Positions 59,775-64,000 of a stretch of DNA of 64,000 nt are shown piece by piece. A model generated the notes under the pieces. That model had not been told where the DNA came from and searched no databases. It worked only from the letters and a program-made list of their open reading frames with translations. The number at the start of each line of letters is the position of its first letter. Position 1 is the stretch's first letter. The translations under genes and the position numbers were made by a program. This DNA is from Sinomonas susongensis (GTDB lineage Bacteria > Actinomycetota > Actinomycetes > Actinomycetales > Micrococcaceae): the NCBI RefSeq assembly GCF_005877005.1, contig NZ_SSNH01000013.1, positions 20,353 through 84,352 of the forward strand, read 5' to 3'.

Positions 59775-61220
59775 ATGAACTCAGAACCTCGTCAACCTTA
59801 TGACGCCCCGGCTCTCCCCGCAGACGCCGAGGGCAGCGGCATCGAAGAATTCGGCTACCGGCAGGAACTCAAGCGCACGCTGAAGTTCTCCGACCTCATG
59901 GTCTACGGATTGATCTTCATGGTGCCGATTGCCCCCTTCGCAATCTTCGGCAGCGTCTTCCAGGCCTCTGGAGGAATGGTCGCGATGGCATACATCGTCG
60001 GCATGCTCGCCATGATGTGCACCGCGAACTCCTACGCGCAGATGGTCCAGGCCTTCCCCATGTCAGGCTCCGTCTACACCTACGTCGGGCGCGGGATCAC
60101 CCGCATCCTCGGGTTCGTGGCCGGCTGGATGATCCTCCTGGACTACATCCTCATTCCTGCGCTCCTCTACTTAGCGGCCGCCATCGCGATGAACGGCATG
60201 GTCCCCGCGGTGCCCCTCTGGGCTTGGCTCGTCGCGTTCGTCCTGCTGAACACGCTGATCAACTACCTCGGCATCGAATTCACCGCCCGGGTCAACAAGA
60301 TCATGCTCGTGCTCGAGCTCGTCGTCCTCGCGATCTTCCTCGTCATCGGATTCGTGGCAGTCGCCAACGGCCAGGGCTCCTTCAGCCTCGACGCGTTCTT
60401 CAACCCGCACACGTTCAGCTGGTCCCTCATCTTCGGGGCCGTCTCGATCGCCGTGCTCTCGTTCCTCGGCTTCGACGGCATCTCGACCCTTGCGGAGGAG
60501 AACGCCGGCACGACCAAGTCGCTGGGACGCTCCATGATCGCCGCCCTCCTGCTCGTCGGGGTGCTCTTCGTGGTCCAGACGTGGGTCGCCTCGATGCTCG
60601 TGCATGACCCCGCTGGCCTGGTTGCCAACGGCGACCCGAACGGGACGGCCTTCTACGACGCCGCGCAGAACGCCGGCGGTGCCTTCCTGTTCATCCTCAC
60701 CGCCGCGGCCACCGCGGTGGCCTGGGGCTTCGCAAACGCCCTGGTCGCCCAGGCGGCGACCTCGCGGCTCCTCTTCGCCATGGCCCGGGACCGCCAGCTC
60801 CCCGCATTCCTCAGCCGCGTGCACCCCAAGAGGGGCGTGCCGGTGAACGCGACGTTCGTCGTGGCGGCCATCTCGCTCGTGCTCGGCCTCTACCTCGTCA
60901 CGCAGCCGAACGGTCTCACCGAGATCTCCACGCTCGTCAACTTCGGCGCGCTCACGGCGTTCTCGCTGCTGAACATCGCGGTCGTCTGGTGGTTCGTGAT
61001 CCGCCAGAAGTCGCGCCGGTGGTTCGTGCACCTCGTGCTCCCGGTCCTCGGCCTCGTGATCCTCGTCGCGGTCATCATCAACGCGAACATCGCTGCGCAG
61101 ATACTCGGCGTCCTCTGGCTCGTCGTCGGTCTGATCCTCGCGTTCGTCCTGCTCAAGGCCGGGCGCATGAAGGATCCCTCCATGGCTGCCTCCCCCATCG
61201 ACGAGAAGGAGGTCCGCTGA
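59775..61220 (+). CDS. APC-family permease of the formamide operon
   Basis: 481 aa with about 12 hydrophobic segments. It has the APC amino-acid permease core: LMVYGLIFMVPIAPFAIFGSVF, FPMSGSVYTYVGRGITRILGFVAGWMILLDYI, GFDGISTLAEENAGTTKSLGRSM, ARDRQLPAFLSRVHPKRGVPVNA. It most likely imports formamide or another short amide or amine for the next enzyme. The ATG at 59775 has only a weak GGCG upstream. It is followed by the formamidase start one base after its stop. Confidence 0.86.
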   Translation: MNSEPRQPYDAPALPADAEGSGIEEFGYRQELKRTLKFSDLMVYGLIFMVPIAPFAIFGSVFQASGGMVAMAYIVGMLAMMCTANSYAQMVQAFPMSGSVYTYVGRGITRILGFVAGWMILLDYILIPALLYLAAAIAMNGMVPAVPLWAWLVAFVLLNTLINYLGIEFTARVNKIMLVLELVVLAIFLVIGFVAVANGQGSFSLDAFFNPHTFSWSLIFGAVSIAVLSFLGFDGISTLAEENAGTTKSLGRSMIAALLLVGVLFVVQTWVASMLVHDPAGLVANGDPNGTAFYDAAQNAGGAFLFILTAAATAVAWGFANALVAQAATSRLLFAMARDRQLPAFLSRVHPKRGVPVNATFVVAAISLVLGLYLVTQPNGLTEISTLVNFGALTAFSLLNIAVVWWFVIRQKSRRWFVHLVLPVLGLVILVAVIINANIAAQILGVLWLVVGLILAFVLLKAGRMKDPSMAASPIDEKEVR

Positions 61221-61221
61221 C

Positions 61222-62229
61222 ATGGCGGTCCACGCGCTCAAGCCCACGCCCGAGCAGTACTCGTACGTCTTCGGGGGCACGAAGCCGCTCCTCAGCGTCA
61301 ATCCGGGGGACATCGTAGAGGTGAGCACCGAAGACTGCTACGGCGGCCGGGTGAGCTCTCCCGACGACCTTCCGAGCGAGGTCGTGCCCTTCGCCGAGCT
61401 GAATCCCGTCTCGGGTCCGATCCACGTGGAGGGCGCCGAGGTCGGAGACATCCTGGCGGTGCACTTCATCTCGATCGTCCCGGCACGGTCTCACGCGATC
61501 TCGAGCACCTTCCCCCACTTCGGTGCGCTCACCCCCACGCATGAGACTGCCATGCTTGCGAGCCCGCTTGAGGAGCGCGTCTGGTTCTACGACATCGACC
61601 TCGAGACCTGGACGGCCACGTTCCGGGCACGCCAGAGCGACTATCAGCTGTCCCTGCCGCTCGATCCGATGCACGGAACCGTCGGAGTGGCCCCTGCCAG
61701 CGGGGAAGTCCGTCTCGTCGTGACCCCCTCGACCCACGGCGGCAACATGGACACCCCCGAGGTGCGGGCGGGAACCACCCTGTACCTGCCGGTCAACGTC
61801 CCGGGGGCGATGCTCTCGCTCGGCGACGGCCACGCGCGGCAGGGGGAGGGCGAGGTGTGCGGCACCGGTCTGGAATCGGCTATGAACAGCGCGATCGCGG
61901 TGGACGTCGTCAAGGGCGGAGCCCTGGAGTGGCCCCGGCTCGAAGACGACGACTACATCATGAGCACCGGGTCCGTCCGTCCGCTCGAGGACGCGTACCG
62001 GATCAGTCAGCGAGACCTGGTGGCGTGGGCGTCCGACCTGACGGGCATGGACACCCTCGACGCCTACCAGCTGGTCAGCCAGCTCGGCCTCGCCCCCGCG
62101 GCCAACGTCTGCGACCCGAACTACACGATGCTCGCGAAGCTGCCCAAGTGGTCGTTGAAGTCGGCCGAGGCCTACGGCGGCGTCCACAGCCGCCTCCGGG
62201 CCGCGGCAGAGGACTACAAGCTCGGATAG
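61222..62229 (+). CDS. fmdA: Acetamidase/formamidase
   Basis: 335 aa. It belongs to the FmdA/AmdA family: GDIVEVSTEDCYGGRV, GPIHVEGAEVGDILAVHFISI, STHGGNMDTPEVRAGTTLYLPVNVPGAMLSLGDGHARQGEGEVCGTGLESAMNSAIAV and a C-terminal block with Cys-Asp (NVCDPNYTMLAKLP). It hydrolyses formamide to formate and ammonia, giving nitrogen. The operon ends with a strong hairpin terminator (62239-62271). Confidence 0.93.
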   Translation: MAVHALKPTPEQYSYVFGGTKPLLSVNPGDIVEVSTEDCYGGRVSSPDDLPSEVVPFAELNPVSGPIHVEGAEVGDILAVHFISIVPARSHAISSTFPHFGALTPTHETAMLASPLEERVWFYDIDLETWTATFRARQSDYQLSLPLDPMHGTVGVAPASGEVRLVVTPSTHGGNMDTPEVRAGTTLYLPVNVPGAMLSLGDGHARQGEGEVCGTGLESAMNSAIAVDVVKGGALEWPRLEDDDYIMSTGSVRPLEDAYRISQRDLVAWASDLTGMDTLDAYQLVSQLGLAPAANVCDPNYTMLAKLPKWSLKSAEAYGGVHSRLRAAAEDYKLG

Positions 62230-62238
62230 CCCGGGCAC

Positions 62239-62271
62239 GCGTGCGGGAGCGGCCTCGCCGTTCCCGCACGC
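62239..62271. terminator. Bidirectional hairpin terminator after fmdA
   Basis: 10-bp stem GCGTGCGGGA / TCCCGCACGC with a further inner CGGC-CTC-GCCG stem, followed on the plus strand by CCCCTTCTCCTGG. It serves the formamidase operon and, from the other side, the lactonase gene. Confidence 0.8.
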
Positions 62272-62313
62272 CCCCTTCTCCTGGGCTCCTGGGCTCTTCG
62301 GCTCTTGGCTTGC

Positions 62314-63431
62314 CTAGAGCACCGGAGCCCCGGCCTGGGCGCTCCAGCACTCGATCGCGAGCGGCCCCGCGCTCGTCTCCGCGCGCGAGGCCGGCGTGAG
62401 CGAGCCGTCGTCGCCGATCCAATAGGACGAGATGTGGTCCGAGCCCTCTCCGCACACGAGGAGGAATCGCCCGGACGGGTCGATCGCGCTCCCGCAGGGC
62501 TGCGTCTCGGTCGCCGTCCTCGCCAGGAACTCGAGCGTCCCGTCGTCCTTCACGGCGAAGGCGGAGATCGTGCTCGTGGACCGCTCCGTTGTGAAGAGGA
62601 AGCGCCCGTCGGGCGTGAGCCGCAGGTCGGCCGCCCACACGACCCCCGTTCCCGGGTCCGGCGTACTCGCGGACCGCACCGGTCCCGGCACCAGGCCCAG
62701 GCCCTCGACAGCCGAGACCCGCTGCAGGAGCTCGAGGGCACCCGATTCCGCGTCCCGACCGTACACCGCGACCTCTCCCGTGAGCTCGTGCACCACGTAC
62801 GCGCGGTCCCCGATCGCATTGAGCCGGAGGTATCGGGGCCCCGACCCGGGCTCGGCGGCGACGTGGCCGCTCGGGGCGATCGCGCCGTCGTCCGCTCCCG
62901 GCTCGGCCTCCCCGCCCGACTCGAACCAGCTCACCCGGTCGTCGCCGAGGGACGTCGCGTAGACGAAGCGTCCGTCCGGGCTGAAGGCGACGCAGTGCGT
63001 GTTGGCCCCGGTCTCGTACCGTGCCGGGGCGGCGCCGTCGGCGCCCGGAAGCGGCACGCGGTCGAGCCGGCCGTCCCCGTAGGACGCGCTGAAGAGGCTG
63101 CGGCCGTCCGGCCCGAGGGCCACGAAGCAGGCCGACGCGGGCAGCTCCCGGGCAGCTCCCTGGGCTACCGCGCCGGCCGGGTCGAGGGAGAGGGCGACGG
63201 CGCGGGGACCGCTTCCGTCGCTGCCCCCGCCGCTGCAGGCGGCGTATGCGGTGCCGCGCCGATCCATCGCGAGCGCGGCGACGCCGGGAAGGCCTTCCGC
63301 GCGGGCCAAGGGCTTGAGCGCCCCGAGCCCGGGTCTAGTTCGAGGAGGTCGACGACGCCGGCCCCCGGGCAGGCGACGAGGAGCAGGGTGCGCTGGGCCG
63401 CGGGAATGCCGGCGAGTGGTTGCTGTGCCAA
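62314..63431 (-). pseudogene. Lactonase-type seven-bladed beta-propeller protein, frameshifted
   Basis: The main frame (62314 upward) encodes beta-propeller blades typical of the 6-phosphogluconolactonase/YkgB lactonase family (LGPDGRSLFSASYGDGRLDRVPL, HCVAFSPDGRFVYATSLGDDRV, DLRLTPDGRFLFTTERSTSTISAF, AIDPSGRFLLVCGEGSDHISSY). Its blade-1 start is in another frame: from a TTG at 63431 (GGCGG upstream) it reads AQQPLAGIPAAQRTLLLVACPGAGVVDLLELDPGSG. The join lies near 63325-63340, in GC-rich runs, and needs one extra base (or loss of two). Either a real null mutation, programmed shift or sequencing error; an intact protein would have about 372 residues. Confidence 0.75.
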
Positions 63432-63677
63432 GGATCCGCCTTTCTGAGCCGGGTGGAGCCCCGCCCACCCGGCAGGGTCTACTGGGGTCCGTACCCGGAG
63501 GAGGCCCGGGTGACACGACCGCCTCGCCGCACCCGGGCGGCTCCCTCTGCGTCTGGTTTTCTGCGTCGGGAGACAATCAACGATCACGCGGAGACAAGCC
63601 CGCGCGGGCCTCCCCTCCGAGACTTGAACGAACAGCCCACCTCAGGGTGGAACAGCGCAACTCAACGTGGAGGATTC

Positions 63678-64000
63678 ATGGACACGACCCTGCAGCAGAC
63701 GGATTCCCTGCTCGAGGCGATCGCTCCCGCGCCGGGCGAGCCCGGCCGCGAGGTGCTCGACCCGGCGACCGGCGGGCTCGTCGGGGTGGCTCCGGTGCAC
63801 GGGCTGGCGGAGCTCGAGGCGGCGATCGCGGCCGCGAGGGCAGCCCAGCCGGCCTGGGCAGCGGCCGGCCACCAGGCCCGCTCCGCGGCGCTGAACGCGG
63901 CGGCCGAGGCCGTGGAGGCCAACGCCGAGGAGCTCGCCCGGATCCTCTCCCGCGAGCAGGGCAAGCCGCTCAACGGCCCCAACGCCCGCTTCGAGGTCGG
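63678..64000 (+). CDS. Aldehyde dehydrogenase, N-terminal part (cut by window end)
   Basis: 107 codons are visible from the ATG at 63678 (GTGGAGG upstream). The translation EVLDPATGGLVGVAPVHGLAELEAAIAAARAAQPAWAAAGHQARSAALNAAAEAVEANAEELARILSREQGKPLNGP is the typical start of NAD(P)-dependent aldehyde dehydrogenases (alternation of DPATG, W...R...L, and the EQGKPL block before the first Rossmann crossover). The catalytic Cys lies beyond the window, so the substrate is open. Confidence 0.88.
   Translation, partial: MDTTLQQTDSLLEAIAPAPGEPGREVLDPATGGLVGVAPVHGLAELEAAIAAARAAQPAWAAAGHQARSAALNAAAEAVEANAEELARILSREQGKPLNGPNARFEV

Noticed and set aside
1..64000. Mobile elements, CRISPR arrays, prophage genes, rRNA
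   Set aside because: No transposase, integrase or phage structural motif, no regularly spaced repeat with unique spacers (the three 53.4-kb repeats are too few and too short), and no rRNA-like sequence was seen.

Overview
This is a 64 kb chromosomal window of a high-GC actinobacterium, most probably of the Micrococcaceae (Arthrobacter / Sinomonas type). The signs are pervasive high GC, start/stop-overlapping operons, a DUF5997 gene, the fhaA-fhaB-pstP-rodA-pbpA-pknA-pknB cell-wall kinase operon next to tRNA-Leu, crgA with pabA/trpG, and a C50-carotenoid (decaprenoxanthin-type) cluster. The window is almost fully coding. I see no insertion sequence, phage, CRISPR array, rRNA or plasmid function. 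Left part (1-9.9 kb): a partner-switch operon (SpoIIE phosphatase, processive GT2 glycosyltransferase, STAS antagonist, HATPase kinase) in which a polysaccharide synthase is embedded; a LysR effector-domain-only protein divergent from DUF5997; a TipA-like MerR regulator with a textbook 19-bp-spacer promoter; a TetR/MFS pair with a 26-bp operator; a dienelactone hydrolase; and a lipase-maturation-factor homologue. Centre-left (9.9-31.7 kb): tRNA-Leu(CAG), then the seven-gene cell-wall/Ser-Thr kinase operon. A 10-kb nitrogen-scavenging block follows (APC permease, two DUF1989 proteins, urea/guanidine carboxylase, allophanate hydrolase, divergent AmtR-like regulator, and an NsrR-like Rrf2 regulator). 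It separates pknB from pabA and crgA, which lie close to pknB in many actinobacteria. Centre (31.7-41.5 kb): ANTAR-GAF regulator, hemerythrin, an MFS transporter, a metallo-hydrolase, a repeat-bearing membrane protein, a mycothiol-dependent isomerase-like protein, and a seven-gene Mrp-type cation/proton antiporter operon (E-F-G-A'-B-C-D) lacking the large antiporter module of MrpA. Right part (41.5-64 kb): the carotenoid operon crtE-B-I-Ye-Yf-Eb-phr-marR, divergent from TspO-like/SDR-DUF2867/idi genes with operator-like repeats between them; RNase Z; a histidine phosphatase; three GGGTA-CAGA-TACCC repeats; the lysG/lysE exporter pair; a HAD-like protein without its nucleophile; a class A penicillin-binding protein; a formamide-utilisation locus (MarR, cytoplasmic FmdD/AmiC-like sensor, APC permease, formamidase) with two tandem perfect dyads; a frameshifted lactonase; and the start of an aldehyde dehydrogenase gene. 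The genes group by function: cell-envelope growth control (pkn operon, CrgA, PBP), N1/C1 nitrogen scavenging (urea/guanidine and formamide loci), light/oxidative protection (C50 carotenoids plus photolyase), and ion homeostasis (Mrp). The strongest candidates for something undescribed are the glycosyltransferase inside the partner-switch operon with its 145-residue inserted module, the reduced Mrp complex, the effector-only LysR protein with DUF5997, and the dyad-controlled formamide locus.
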